This document shows positions 8,651 to 16,778 of a DNA stretch of 64,000 bases, in pieces (position 1 is the first letter of the stretch; every line of letters starts with the position of its first letter). Source of the DNA: Clostridia bacterium (lineage in GTDB: Bacteria; Bacillota_A; Clostridia; Christensenellales; Borkfalkiaceae). Where the stretch lies: the NCBI GenBank assembly GCA_017462825.1, contig JAFTQI010000017.1:41679-105678 (forward strand). The letters are read 5' to 3'. The notes under the pieces are model-generated. The model searched no databases, had not been told where the DNA came from, and saw only the letters and a list, made by a program, of their open reading frames with translations. The translations under genes and the position numbers were made by a program.

Positions 8651-9097
8651 TCAATGATGAATAGGTTTAAAAGGCTTCGGCGTTGCAATCGGCTCGAAAT
8701 CCTTTTCCTCGCTCGCATTCAAAAGCTCTTTGATTCTCCCTTCGTCGCCAATCAAGTACAAATACCCAAGCACCGCCTCAAAACCCGTCGAGCGGCTGTA
8801 TTCAAGATTGCTTGCGCTCTTGCTCTTAGTCGCCTTTTTTGCATTCTTGCCCCGACGGAACACGTCCGCCTCGTCTTCGGTGAAAAGAGGCAAAAGCTTT
8901 TCCAAAAATTCGCTTTGACCTTGCGCAGACACGACTTTCGACGCGACTCGTTGCAAATCGGCGGCTTTACCGCCATTCTCGACGGTCAATCGCTCGCGGA
9001 CGTACAAGGAATACACTGCGTCACCCAAAAACGCCAAGGTGACAGGGCTAATTTGCCGCGCTTCAGTTTTCGTCAAAGGCACACTTTTTGTAAGCAC
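8651..9097 (-). CDS. mrnC: Mini-ribonuclease III
   Basis: 148 residues; an RNase III catalytic domain without a double-stranded RNA-binding domain, which in Bacillus matures 23S rRNA ends. Seen: LAFLGDAVYSLYVRERL (signature with the catalytic Asp), KVVSAQGQSEFLEKLLPLF, RRGKNAKKATKSKSASNLEYSRSTGFEAVLGYLYL with the conserved E-A-L-x-G-Y-L-Y-L. First gene after a well-formed promoter (9150-9178) and leads the operon mrnC-rlmB-sigH-dnaX-ybaB-recR-gpsA. In Bacillus mrnC follows cysS; cysS is not here. Confidence 0.93.
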   Translation of the reverse strand: MLTKSVPLTKTEARQISPVTLAFLGDAVYSLYVRERLTVENGGKAADLQRVASKVVSAQGQSEFLEKLLPLFTEDEADVFRRGKNAKKATKSKSASNLEYSRSTGFEAVLGYLYLIGDEGRIKELLNASEEKDFEPIATPKPFKPIHH

Positions 9098-9149
9098 TTT
9101 TCTCTCTCCGTTCGCATAGTCGGCACGAATGCGCCGATTTTTCTTTTCT

Positions 9150-9178
9150 AGTATACCATATTAAAACGCAAATTTCAA
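9150..9178 (-). promoter_or_regulatory. Sigma-A-type promoter for the mrnC-gpsA operon
   Basis: Minus strand: TTGAAA (9173-9178), 17-bp spacer, TATACT (9150-9155), about 50 bp upstream of the mrnC start. Confidence 0.75.
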
Positions 9179-9197
9179 GTAATTCGAGAGATTTTTT

Positions 9198-10019
9198 TTA
9201 CACCTTTTCACAAAGTGAAAAAGAGGGCGCGGACGTTTCCGTCAAAAACGACGTCACGCCCGACGAAATCGCACCCACCAATTTCCTTTTCCATACTTTA
9301 TCGCAAAGCAACTTTTCATCTTCGGCATTGGATAAAAAACCGCATTCCACAATCACCGACGGCGCTTCCGTACAGTTGAGCAAAAAATAATCCCCCGTCA
9401 TTGCGGTCCTCGGCTTTGCATTCTCCTGCTCATAGAGCTCGTTAAGCCGTTCTTGGATCGCATTCCCTAAACATTCCCCTTGCGCGTGCTCCGCTCGATA
9501 AAAAACCTGCCCGCCGCGGTATTTTTGCGCGGGATAATAGTTTTGATGAATGGAAATGACAAGGACAGGGTCGCATTCATCGATAATTTCCTTGCGTTTT
9601 TGCATATCCCGTTTTTTAAAGCCTTTCGTTGCAGCGCCGTATAATCCCGCGTCCGTTTTCCGCGTCAATGCCACGTCGAAGCCCATATCGGTAAGTTCGT
9701 CTTTCAATAGGTATGCAATCTCCAAATTCAAATCGCTTTCCTTAACGCCCGTACGCTTTCCGACCACTCCGCCGTCTACGCCGCCGTGCCCCGCGTCAAT
9801 AACAATCCGCATATTCCCGTCTTGAAAATCCGCCACCGCAATCGGCGCGCGTAAAGCTTTAATACAAAGCCCCACCGCCGCAATAAACGCCGTAATCACC
9901 GCCGTTACACACATACAAAATGATTTTCTCATACCTATTCGTATGCGAGCGCGCGTTTTCTTATGCTTACGCGCCCTTTTCTTTTTTAGAAAAAGTTTAC
10001 TCAACGCATACTTGCCCAT
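9198..10019 (-). CDS. cwlD: N-acetylmuramoyl-L-alanine amidase CwlD
   Basis: About 273 residues. Amidase_3 zinc enzyme; CwlD releases peptides from muramic acid so that muramic-delta-lactam can form in the spore cortex. Seen: N-terminal basic stretch then one transmembrane segment (MCVTAVITAFIAAVGLCI), VIDAGHGGVDGGVVG (first zinc His and Glu region), NLEIAYLLKDEL, VLVISIHQNYYPA (second His) and VIVECGFLSNAEDEKLL (catalytic Glu). The longest frame starts with TTG inside the upstream terminator; I use the next ATG (MGKYALSKLF), but an ATG at 9932 (MRKSFCM) just before the membrane segment is also possible. Stands alone after a terminator. Confidence 0.9.
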   Translation of the reverse strand: MGKYALSKLFLKKKRARKHKKTRARIRIGMRKSFCMCVTAVITAFIAAVGLCIKALRAPIAVADFQDGNMRIVIDAGHGGVDGGVVGKRTGVKESDLNLEIAYLLKDELTDMGFDVALTRKTDAGLYGAATKGFKKRDMQKRKEIIDECDPVLVISIHQNYYPAQKYRGGQVFYRAEHAQGECLGNAIQERLNELYEQENAKPRTAMTGDYFLLNCTEAPSVIVECGFLSNAEDEKLLCDKVWKRKLVGAISSGVTSFLTETSAPSFSLCEKV

Positions 10020-10021
10020 AT

Positions 10022-10060
10022 GAAAAACCAAACACGCCCGTTTTTACAACGGGCGTTTTT
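10022..10060 (-). terminator. Rho-independent terminator after the DERA-like gene
   Basis: Minus strand: ACGCCCG, 9-base loop, CGGGCGT, then TTTGGTTTTT. Isolates cwlD from the gene upstream. Confidence 0.75.
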
Positions 10061-10064
10061 GGTT

Positions 10065-10922
10065 TCAATTTTCCTTTTCCGTATCGCGAACTGAAAGCGA
10101 TTCTAACGTTATTTCGTCCGCCTCTTTGATCCATTCTTCATAAAATTCCGCGATATGCCCCGTCACGATCCGTCCCACGCCGGCACTAACGAGCTTTTTA
10201 TAATTTGCAAGCGTTTCCACGCCCACGACTTCCAATTTTACTCCTCCCGAAAGCTCCGTTTTTATCCGCTCGCAGCCCTGAAAATAGGGAATACTAAAAT
10301 AGTCTACGCCCACTTCCGAGCATATCCGCGCAAGTCTAGAAAGATTCGCCGTCGAGCCTCCGCAAACGGAAACTTTCAAAATCGACTTTTTCGCCAAACG
10401 CCGAATACGGCGTATTTCCCTGCGCATTTCCGCATAACGACAAGCGTTGACATAGGACGGAGCAAGTTTGACGGTCAACTGCCGCGCTTTTAAGCGCAAC
10501 GCAAGTTTCGCTTCGCACGCTTTGACCTTGGACAAGGTTTCCCCGTTCCCCCCGATAATGCAGTCCGCCGAAACACCCCTTTCCGCAAATTTGGCACTGT
10601 TTTTTTCAAGCTGCAACGGAGTCACACGAAGTGCGGAAACGCGCAAACGCAACGCTTGCGCCATCGCGCGGTGCACGTCCTCTTTCTCGTCCAAAATACA
10701 CACCGCGCGAGAGATTCCCTCCATAATCGACGACACCTTTTTTTGCTTTTTATACGCGCAGTATTCCAACGCCTCACGACTCGATATCGTCAGCGCGTCG
10801 TTTTCCTTTTGCAACCTCGTTTGCAAATCTATGCTATTTTCCGCAGTTTTTTGTCTTGCAAGTAAGTCCAAATTGTCCATAACGCTTTTTTGTGAATTTT
10901 CCATGTCTTGATTATGCGACAA
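10065..10922 (-). CDS. DERA-like TIM-barrel protein lacking the catalytic lysines
   Basis: About 285 residues. N-terminal 90 residues are helical and charged; from about residue 110 the sequence resembles the deoxyribose-phosphate aldolase (DeoC) family: KVKACEAKLALRLKARQLTVKL, then a central ILKVSVCGGSTANLSRLAR matching DeoC's L-K-V-I-x-E-T-x-x-L block, and EVGVDYFSIPYF where DeoC has GADFIKTSTGF. The Schiff-base lysine in FIKTS is replaced (FSIPY), and the second active-site lysine region is also different, so aldolase activity is unlikely. The start is chosen as TTG at 10922 because a strong GGAGGA site lies five bases upstream; no other start has one. Family assignment is inference from pattern, not proof; function unknown. 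Confidence 0.55.
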   Translation of the reverse strand: MSHNQDMENSQKSVMDNLDLLARQKTAENSIDLQTRLQKENDALTISSREALEYCAYKKQKKVSSIMEGISRAVCILDEKEDVHRAMAQALRLRVSALRVTPLQLEKNSAKFAERGVSADCIIGGNGETLSKVKACEAKLALRLKARQLTVKLAPSYVNACRYAEMRREIRRIRRLAKKSILKVSVCGGSTANLSRLARICSEVGVDYFSIPYFQGCERIKTELSGGVKLEVVGVETLANYKKLVSAGVGRIVTGHIAEFYEEWIKEADEITLESLSVRDTEKEN

Positions 10923-10985
10923 ATCTTCCTCCGCTATTCCATAAATATCCAATTTATGACAATAGAAATCCTGTATACTCAAACC

Positions 10986-11270
10986 ATGCGGTATCATTCT
11001 AATCTTTTAGCCTATAGCGGTATAATCGGCGGGCTTCTAATTTTTCTATTATTTCTTTTTTGTTTCGTATGCGTACACGTTGCCAAGTACGCAAAGCTCG
11101 GCTGGCAAACTCAGCGCAAAAAGCCGCCCGAAAAAAAGCAGCCTGACCCTACACCGCCAAAACAAGAAAAGCCCGCCGTCGCGAGCGAGCCCATTTATTA
11201 CATCGTAGAAAGAAAAAAAGCGCGCGCAAAGCACCGTTACAGCGAGCCTAGAGAAATTCGTTTTAAATAG
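10986..11270 (+). CDS. Small single-span membrane protein of unknown function
   Basis: About 94 residues from the ATG giving MRYHSNLLAYSG. One strong transmembrane segment (residues about 10-32: GGLLIFLLFLFCFVCVHV), then a basic, Lys/Pro-rich cytoplasmic linker (KKPPEKKQPDPTPPKQEKP) and a conserved-looking tail IYYIVERKKARAKHRYSEP. I do not recognise the family. A TATACT -10-like element ends 7 bases before the start, which would leave almost no leader. Divergent from the DERA-like gene and followed by a long convergent hairpin. Real gene status is supported by the terminator and composition rather than homology. Confidence 0.55.
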   Translation: MRYHSNLLAYSGIIGGLLIFLLFLFCFVCVHVAKYAKLGWQTQRKKPPEKKQPDPTPPKQEKPAVASEPIYYIVERKKARAKHRYSEPREIRFK

Positions 11271-11282
11271 CCTAATTTAATT

Positions 11283-11317
11283 GGGGGCGTGTACGCGTTC
11301 GACGCGTACACGCCCCC
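11283..11317. terminator. Long convergent terminator hairpin
   Basis: Perfect 15-bp stem GGGGGCGTGTACGCG / CGCGTACACGCCCCC with a 5-base loop, between the small membrane gene and rsfS, which converge here. T-tracts are weak (ATTCCTTTT on plus), but the stem is very stable. Confidence 0.7.
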
Positions 11318-11324
11318 ATTCCTT

Positions 11325-11720
11325 TTACTTCGTTTCCGTTTTCCCTGAAACCAGTTCTCCCGTTTTATCGTCGTATCTTTCGATGTTTTCACCGTCCATC
11401 CAAAGCCGTTCCAAATGATAAAAAAGACGGGTCTCGTCGTTGAAGATATGCACGATGACGTCGCCGTAATCCACAACCGCCCAACGTCCGTCGCGCACGC
11501 CCTCCGTACGGGTAGGCACTACGCCTAAGTTCTTTTCCACGAGTTCTTCCACTCTCTCGCCCATCGCGCGAATTTGCGGCGCATTGCTTCCGCTCGCGAT
11601 AACGAAATAATCGCAAAGATCCGTTTTCTCGCGTACGTACAAAGCAACAATATCCTTGCCCAGTTTATCCGACAACGCGTTGCAAACTTCCAATACCAAT
11701 TTCTTACTCGTAATTTCCAT
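11325..11720 (-). CDS. rsfS: Ribosomal silencing factor RsfS
   Basis: About 131 residues. RsfS (DUF143, Iojap) binds ribosomal protein L14 and blocks subunit joining under starvation. Seen: KDIVALYVREKTDLCDYFVIASGSNAPQIRAM (the D-x-F-V-I-x-S-G-x-S core) and WAVVDYGDVIVHIFNDETRLFYHLERLW (the family's C-terminal signature). Start ATG at 11720 (MEITSKK) is preceded by GGAGAGG at six bases; the longer frame from 11759 overlaps the upstream gene and lacks this. It follows nadD-yqeK by 16 bp, the usual nadD-yqeK-rsfS order in Bacillota. Confidence 0.95.
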   Translation of the reverse strand: MEITSKKLVLEVCNALSDKLGKDIVALYVREKTDLCDYFVIASGSNAPQIRAMGERVEELVEKNLGVVPTRTEGVRDGRWAVVDYGDVIVHIFNDETRLFYHLERLWMDGENIERYDDKTGELVSGKTETK

Positions 11721-11736
11721 AAAATCCTCTCCAAGA

Positions 11737-12876
11737 TTATTTTTTTCGATAAAATTCATACGCCTGCTTGGTCAACGGATAGATTTCTCCGCCCTTTTTC
11801 TCCAAAAACAATAGCGTCTCCAAAAGCGCACGTTCTAAGCACTCGTCCAAGCCCTTTACAAAAAACAGTTCGCGTAAAATATCTACCACGTCATACTGCC
11901 TTTCTTCTTCAAGCATATCCGCCAAAAAAATCAATTTTTCGAGCGCGCTCATATTCGGTCGCCCGCTTGTATGATAACGTATTGCGTTCAAAACATTCTC
12001 GTCTTGCACGTGAAACGAATGCTCCGCCACGTACGCGCCTTGAAATTGATGCAAAACTTCTTTTGGAATTTCTCCCCACTCTAAAGGTGGTTCGAATCCA
12101 CCTAATTCCTTTGCCGTCGGCTCTAAATTTTTCGCGCAATCGTGGAAAAGCGCCGCCACAATCGCCTTATCTTCGAGAATTCCAAACCGCCGCGCGTTCT
12201 TCGCCGCAAACTGTGCCACGCGTACGCTATGCGCGCGTCTACTTTCTTTTTCTAAGCCAAGCGCTTGGCGTGCAAACGGAATTTCATACAAACCGTTTCT
12301 TTCGATATATTCCGTGACCTTTTCGGGTAAAAATGCACTTAAATCCATACCTGCCCCCGCCAAAACGCGGATTTTTGTGGAGGAAACGTCTTTGCCATTG
12401 TAGCGGATAACAGCAAAATTTTTTCCAAATCTCTCAAAAAATTTTATTTGCTCGGCCTCTATCCACTCGTCCTTTTCATTTCTCGCGCAAACCGCAAGAG
12501 TCGCGTTTTGAAGAATATCTTCGGGATTTTTCCAAGTCGGAAAATTGCGGAGCATATCCGTTCCTACGAGCAAAAAAATCTCGTCGCCACGAAAGCGGTC
12601 TTTAAAATATCGACAGGTGAGATAGGTATAGCTCGTGCCTTTTTGCGCAATTTCGTAATCGCTCACCTCCACGCCGTCTATCCCTTCGAACGCCAAGCTG
12701 CACATACGCAAACGATTCGCGTCGGGCGTGAGTCTTTTCCCTTGCTTGTGCGGGGGCTGAAAAGCTGGCATAACGAGAAGTTTGTCTAAACCCAAGCTCC
12801 TCATTCCCTCTCTCACTAAATTGACGTGCTCGTTGTGCACGGGATCGAACGATCCGCCAAAGATGCCTATTTTCAT
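11737..12876 (-). CDS. nadD: NadD-YqeK fusion: nicotinate-nucleotide adenylyltransferase + HD-domain hydrolase
   Basis: 379 residues joining two proteins that are usually adjacent genes. Residues 1-200: NadD, with GIFGGSFDPVHNEH (nucleotidyltransferase G-x-F-D-P-x-H-x-x-H), VMPAFQPPHK, LLVGTDMLRNFPTW and the adenylate-binding VSSTKIR motif; it makes nicotinate adenine dinucleotide in NAD synthesis. Residues about 205-379: YqeK-type HD phosphohydrolase, with AHSVRVAQFA, ALFHDCAKNL (HD pair) and AIRYHTSGRPNMSALEKLIFLADMLEEER; homologues hydrolyse Ap4A. No stop or frameshift separates them, and the linker (NGLYEIPFARQALG) is short. A dispersed GC-rich motif copy falls inside NadD at 12346-12361. 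Confidence 0.94.
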   Translation of the reverse strand: MKIGIFGGSFDPVHNEHVNLVREGMRSLGLDKLLVMPAFQPPHKQGKRLTPDANRLRMCSLAFEGIDGVEVSDYEIAQKGTSYTYLTCRYFKDRFRGDEIFLLVGTDMLRNFPTWKNPEDILQNATLAVCARNEKDEWIEAEQIKFFERFGKNFAVIRYNGKDVSSTKIRVLAGAGMDLSAFLPEKVTEYIERNGLYEIPFARQALGLEKESRRAHSVRVAQFAAKNARRFGILEDKAIVAALFHDCAKNLEPTAKELGGFEPPLEWGEIPKEVLHQFQGAYVAEHSFHVQDENVLNAIRYHTSGRPNMSALEKLIFLADMLEEERQYDVVDILRELFFVKGLDECLERALLETLLFLEKKGGEIYPLTKQAYEFYRKK

Positions 12877-12995
12877 ACCCTTTTTACCCTGATTTTTTCT
12901 TCATTATACTATATATTAAGCGGTTTTTCAAGTTTTTTAAAGAAAAAAAACACCCTTTTCGTTTAAGATTTATTTTTTCCGTCAAAAATGCTACT

Positions 12996-13745
12996 ATGAA
13001 AAAAATCGCTTTTATCTCCGACGTATTCTTTTCCTTTTTTGTCGGCTCGCTATTCACACTTTGTTTCTTCCGTTTTTTACGGCTGACTTTTTGGCTTTCC
13101 GTGTTTCTTTCCGCTTTTTGCGGTGGGCTGACCGCCTTTTCCGCATGGGCAATTTTAAGCTCTAAGCGCAATCGGCTGTTTTTAAAAAAGTCGGACGAGG
13201 CGGAAAAAGAAAAACTCCTTTTTCATCTTGCCCTACTTTCCGACAAGGAAAAAACGGATTTCTTCCAAAACGTTCTCTCCAAGACCAACCCCACCCAGCG
13301 CGTAGGGCATTTACGCCTATCCAGCCCCACGGAATTTTTCTTTTTGCATTTTAAACTCTCGTCCGTCACGCCCGACGACGTAGCAAACTACGCGCGCTTG
13401 AAAACCGCAAAGCAAAAAATCTTACTTTGTTCAACCATACCTGACGAAGTACTCCCACTTTGCGAAAGACTGCATATCGACGTCCGATCGGGAACTCGCG
13501 TCTACGATTTCCTTAAAACGGAAAACGCGCTCCCTGAAAATTATCTAGGCGAAGAAGATCCGTCCACCCGTCACAAACACCGTTTTCGGCTTTGCTTCTC
13601 CAAAAACAACGCCAAACGATTTCTTCTTTGCGGGGGACTTATCCTGCTTTCGTCTTTCCTAACGCCCTTTCCTTTTTATTATATCGTCTTTGGCGCAATT
13701 CTACTCTTTACCGCCGTTTTTGTGCGGATTTTTGGACGGCAATAG
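12996..13745 (+). CDS. Unknown membrane protein with two paired transmembrane hairpins
   Basis: 249 residues. Two transmembrane segments at the N-terminus (about residues 5-28 and 30-52) and two at the C-terminus (about 203-220 and 222-243), with a 150-residue soluble domain between that begins after a charged helix (KKSDEAEKEKLLFHLALLSDKEK). The middle contains KQKILLCSTIPDEVLPLCER and DVRSGTRVYDFLK, which suggests a small alpha/beta fold, but I cannot name it. The gene is alone on the plus strand between nadD and nnr and converges with nnr with only 2 bp between stops. Phe/Ser-rich composition is typical for a membrane protein. Confidence 0.6.
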   Translation: MKKIAFISDVFFSFFVGSLFTLCFFRFLRLTFWLSVFLSAFCGGLTAFSAWAILSSKRNRLFLKKSDEAEKEKLLFHLALLSDKEKTDFFQNVLSKTNPTQRVGHLRLSSPTEFFFLHFKLSSVTPDDVANYARLKTAKQKILLCSTIPDEVLPLCERLHIDVRSGTRVYDFLKTENALPENYLGEEDPSTRHKHRFRLCFSKNNAKRFLLCGGLILLSSFLTPFPFYYIVFGAILLFTAVFVRIFGRQ

Positions 13746-13747
13746 TC

Positions 13748-15268
13748 TTAAACGGACAAAAATGCCCCACCCAGGTACGAGATGACGTCCGTTGCAGTCA
13801 ATGAATATTCCCCTTTTTCAGCCGTGCCAAGCACCGCCGCTTTCCCAACGAGAAAAGCGGCGCAAACACCACCGTCGAATACGTCCGCTCCGCTCGCGCA
13901 AAGACCCGCAATCACCCCCGACAACACGTCGCCGCTGCCGCCTTTGGCAAGACCTGCATTTCCCGCCGTCACCAAAACGGTCTTTTCGCCGTCCGTCACA
14001 ATCGAGGACGCGCCTTTCAAAAGGATTACCGAGCGAGTTTTATTCGCAAATTCGACCGACGAAGACAAACTCGCTTGCAGGATTTTTTCCATAGGCAAAC
14101 CCGACAATCTTGAAAATTCTTTTGCGTGCGGAGTCAACACGGCTTCGCATTTTTTCTCGCGCAATAGTCCAATAACGCTATCCGCACTATATTGCGCCAA
14201 ACTATTCAGTCCGTCCGCGTCCAAAAGGAGCTTGCCCGTATAATTTTTTAATAAGTATTCCGCGCCTTGCGCCACTTGCTCGGATACGCCCATACCCATA
14301 CCGTAAGCAATCGAATCATAAGCAAGCAGTTCCGCCGCTTTTTCTTCATTGAACTCGTACCTGTCCCCGTTGTTTGACGGTTTTAACAAAATTTCAGGGG
14401 CTTTCAATACATAATACGGCAAAATTCCGCTTGGCAGGTATAAAGTGGTATATCCCGCGCCTGAGCGCAAGCACGCCGAAGCCGATAAATACGCCGCGCC
14501 CGTATATTCTAAGCTTCCCGCCACGATCGCCGCCCGACCGTAAGTGCCTTTGTGCGAATTCCGTTTTCGCATAGGCAACCTATTTTTTACATACTCAAAA
14601 TCCGCCAATTCGACATAGGGAAAAGCGCTCTTTTCACCGTCCGTTTCAGGCAAGGAAATCCCAATATCCACTCTCTTGACTTCCCCCGAATAATCGAGTC
14701 CGTCCTGCAAAAAAGCGCCGATTTTATATTCGCCGATACAAAGGGTGACGTCAGCGTAAACCGCGCCGGCTTCCGCTTTCCCGTTCCCGCCGTTAATCCC
14801 GGAGGGGATATCCGCCGAAAGCACTTTCGCGCCCCCTTTCTTCCTTGCGTTTATCTCTTGCACAACGGAAAAATTCTCTCCCTGTAAACTGCCGTGAAAG
14901 CCTGTACCGAACAAACAATCCACAATCACTGCGTAGTCCTTTTTAGGGAATGCCTCATACGTTTTACCGCCGATTTCCATCCAACGCTCGCGATTATACG
15001 CGCAGTCGTTCGATAGTTTTTTCGCAAAAAACAACACGTCCACGTCATACCCGCGCGTTTGTAAAATCCGCGCGCAAACAAACCCGTCGCCACCGTTATT
15101 TCCACCGCCGCATACACACAAAACCGCGCCTGTTTTAGAAAATTTTTCGGTTTCTTTTGCCAAAGCCTCTCCCGCGCGTTCCATTAAGGTGCGTGCGGGC
15201 GTTCCCAAAACGTTGATAGTATAGCTATCCGCCTCGCGCATTTGTTCGTTTGTCAATAGATATTTCAC
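13748..15268 (-). CDS. nnr: Bifunctional NAD(P)H-hydrate epimerase / ADP-dependent dehydratase
   Basis: 506 residues, the fused form common in bacteria. It repairs damaged NAD(P)H: the N-terminal epimerase (residues 1-215; GGGNNGGDGFVCAR nucleotide site, DCLFGTGFHG, SADIPSGINGGNG) and the C-terminal dehydratase (from about 225; HKGTYGRAAIVAGS, GMGMG, LLLDADGLNSLAQ, ILTPHAKEFSRL-type segment, and GGSGDVLSGVIAGL with the catalytic Asp). Stop overlaps nothing; its start overlaps the birA stop by four bases. A variant copy of the dispersed motif encodes NNGDRYE in a surface-loop position (14356-14370). Confidence 0.96.
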   Translation of the reverse strand: MKYLLTNEQMREADSYTINVLGTPARTLMERAGEALAKETEKFSKTGAVLCVCGGGNNGGDGFVCARILQTRGYDVDVLFFAKKLSNDCAYNRERWMEIGGKTYEAFPKKDYAVIVDCLFGTGFHGSLQGENFSVVQEINARKKGGAKVLSADIPSGINGGNGKAEAGAVYADVTLCIGEYKIGAFLQDGLDYSGEVKRVDIGISLPETDGEKSAFPYVELADFEYVKNRLPMRKRNSHKGTYGRAAIVAGSLEYTGAAYLSASACLRSGAGYTTLYLPSGILPYYVLKAPEILLKPSNNGDRYEFNEEKAAELLAYDSIAYGMGMGVSEQVAQGAEYLLKNYTGKLLLDADGLNSLAQYSADSVIGLLREKKCEAVLTPHAKEFSRLSGLPMEKILQASLSSSVEFANKTRSVILLKGASSIVTDGEKTVLVTAGNAGLAKGGSGDVLSGVIAGLCASGADVFDGGVCAAFLVGKAAVLGTAEKGEYSLTATDVISYLGGAFLSV

Positions 15269-15975
15269 GCTCTATCCTCCATTCTAACAGACACCTCCGC
15301 TGCCGCAAAACGGCGAGTTTCACCGTCGATTTCCGCGAGCAAACCGCCCTCATCGTCTACAGAAACAAGCCTACCGTGTACGCGTTCATCACCGATTAAT
15401 ATCGTCGCATACTCGCCCATATAGCCAAGATAGGAACGGTATTCGTCCATACCGTAGCCTTTGGATAATTCCTTTATCAAACGCTTAGAAACCGCTTTTA
15501 CGGAAAACTTTTTCCCCGTCGATTGAAAAATACTCGTCGCAATTTCTTGCAGTTCCTTGGACAATTCGTTGTGCACGTTAATTCCAATGCCCACGACGGA
15601 CGATTCTACAAAACTCCCCGAAAAGACGTTTTCAATTAAAATTCCGCAAATCTTTTTCCCGTTTACGTGGATATCGTTCACCCATTTAATTTTCGGCGCG
15701 AGCTTATAATGCTCCAACGTCTTACAAACGGCGACCGCCGCCCCCGCCATAATTTTAAAGGCTTCCGCGGCTAGCAACTGCTTGTGAAAGGTCAAGCGGG
15801 ATAAATACACCCCGCCGCGCCCCGAGTCAAAGGAGCGTCCCTTTGTTCCCCTGCCCCGCGTTTGGCGAGAAGCGATTGCAATTAAATTTTCTTTTTTACT
15901 CCGCAGTTCTTTGACGTAATCGTTTGTCGAATCCAATTCATCAAAGCGAAGTATGCGGTGTTTTTTTTCTTTCAT
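15265..15975 (-). CDS. birA: Biotin-[acetyl-CoA-carboxylase] ligase, monofunctional
   Basis: About 236 residues. Attaches biotin to the carboxyl-carrier protein. The ligase core starts immediately (ILRFDELDSTNDYVKEL), followed by RQTRGRGTKGRSFDS (biotinyl-AMP loop), KIKWVNDIHVNGKKICGILIE (catalytic Lys region) and VGIGINVHN; a short SH3-like C-terminal domain follows. There is no N-terminal winged-helix, so this form should not repress biotin genes. I use ATG 15975 (MKEKKHR); the longer GTG frame would translate through a dispersed-motif copy, whose AGG six bases upstream of the ATG acts as ribosome binding site, as at spoVAC. Overlaps nnr by 4 bp. Confidence 0.94.
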   Translation of the reverse strand: MKEKKHRILRFDELDSTNDYVKELRSKKENLIAIASRQTRGRGTKGRSFDSGRGGVYLSRLTFHKQLLAAEAFKIMAGAAVAVCKTLEHYKLAPKIKWVNDIHVNGKKICGILIENVFSGSFVESSVVGIGINVHNELSKELQEIATSIFQSTGKKFSVKAVSKRLIKELSKGYGMDEYRSYLGYMGEYATILIGDERVHGRLVSVDDEGGLLAEIDGETRRFAAAEVSVRMEDRA

Positions 15976-15977
15976 TG

Positions 15978-15993
15978 CGTACCTGCCCACCCC
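15978..15993. repeat. Copy of dispersed GC-rich motif at the birA start
   Basis: CGTACCTGCCCACCCC on plus, directly upstream of the birA ATG and directly after the recX stop. Confidence 0.55.
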
Positions 15994-15996
15994 GTT

Positions 15997-16620
15997 TTAG
16001 TCGTCTTCACAATTTTGCATGGAAGAAAGCGCCGATTTTGCGATCTCATAATCATAGCCTTTACTCATCAAATAGCGATAAGCCTTTTGCAACGTTTGCA
16101 CGTCGAGAGGCTTTCCGCGCATATACTTTTGAAGCAGGGTTTTCGCCGCTTCCAGCTCCGTTTCCTCGTCCAGATCTTCCAAAGCAGCGTCAATTTCCTG
16201 CTCGGAAATCCCCTTGCTTCTCAGTTCCATTTTAATCAGCCTGCCGCCCTTTTTCTTTATTGCGCTTTCCACGTACGCTTCGGCATATTCGCCGTCGTTA
16301 AGGAATCCGTACGAGCGGAGTTTTTCCACCGTGTAATCGGCAACGGCGGGCAAATACCCCTTCTTCCCGAGAAAGGCGCGGATCTCTTTTTCCGTTTTCC
16401 GCGTGGCGGACAAATGGGTCAACGCCTTATCAAACGCCGCGCTTTTCTCGCTTTCCATTTGGATTTCTTCCAAGCGCTCTTGCGTGATTTCCTGCCCGAC
16501 CTTTAATCGGTTGCTCAACGCCGCGTCCACGCGCAAACCGCACGCAAACCGCCCGTCCACGTACACGCTACACCGCGTTTTATCTTTTGTTTGCACCGTG
16601 ATCGCCGTAATCTCGCTCAA
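15997..16620 (-). CDS. recX: Regulatory protein RecX
   Basis: About 207 residues. RecX binds RecA filaments and inhibits recombination. Seen: YVDGRFACGLRVD at the N-terminus and three tandem three-helix repeats, including RKTEKEIRAFLGKKGY and LNDGEYAEAYVESAIKKKGGRLIKMELRSKGI. I choose a TTG start at 16620 (M-SEITAITVQ): it has GGAAGGAG upstream, gives the N-terminus typical of the family, and lies downstream of the apparent transcription start. The ATG at 16659 coincides with the -10 box of the promoter at 16658-16686 and would not be in that transcript. recX-birA-nnr form an operon. Confidence 0.88.
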   Translation of the reverse strand: MSEITAITVQTKDKTRCSVYVDGRFACGLRVDAALSNRLKVGQEITQERLEEIQMESEKSAAFDKALTHLSATRKTEKEIRAFLGKKGYLPAVADYTVEKLRSYGFLNDGEYAEAYVESAIKKKGGRLIKMELRSKGISEQEIDAALEDLDEETELEAAKTLLQKYMRGKPLDVQTLQKAYRYLMSKGYDYEIAKSALSSMQNCEDD

Positions 16621-16657
16621 AATGCCGCTCCTTCCTTTCGTTGGTTTTCTTTCTTCC

Positions 16658-16686
16658 ATTGTACCACCAAATTTGTAAAATGTCAA
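16658..16686 (-). promoter_or_regulatory. Sigma-A-type promoter for recX-birA-nnr
   Basis: Minus strand: TTGACA (16681-16686), 17-bp spacer, TACAAT (16658-16663). Expected start of transcription near 16651, downstream of the ATG at 16659. Confidence 0.7.
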
Positions 16687-16719
16687 CGCGTAAAGTTTAG
16701 AAGAATTGTAAAGAAATCG

Positions 16720-16748
16720 TTTACTTTTTTTGAAAAGTATGCTACAAT
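16720..16748 (+). promoter_or_regulatory. Sigma-A-type promoter for the phosphoribosyltransferase gene
   Basis: TTTACT (16720-16725), 17-bp spacer, TACAAT (16743-16748); AAGGAG ribosome binding site follows before the ATG at 16779. Divergent from the recX promoter. Confidence 0.7.
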
Positions 16749-16778
16749 ACAAATAGACAAAAGTCAAGGAGAACGGAA

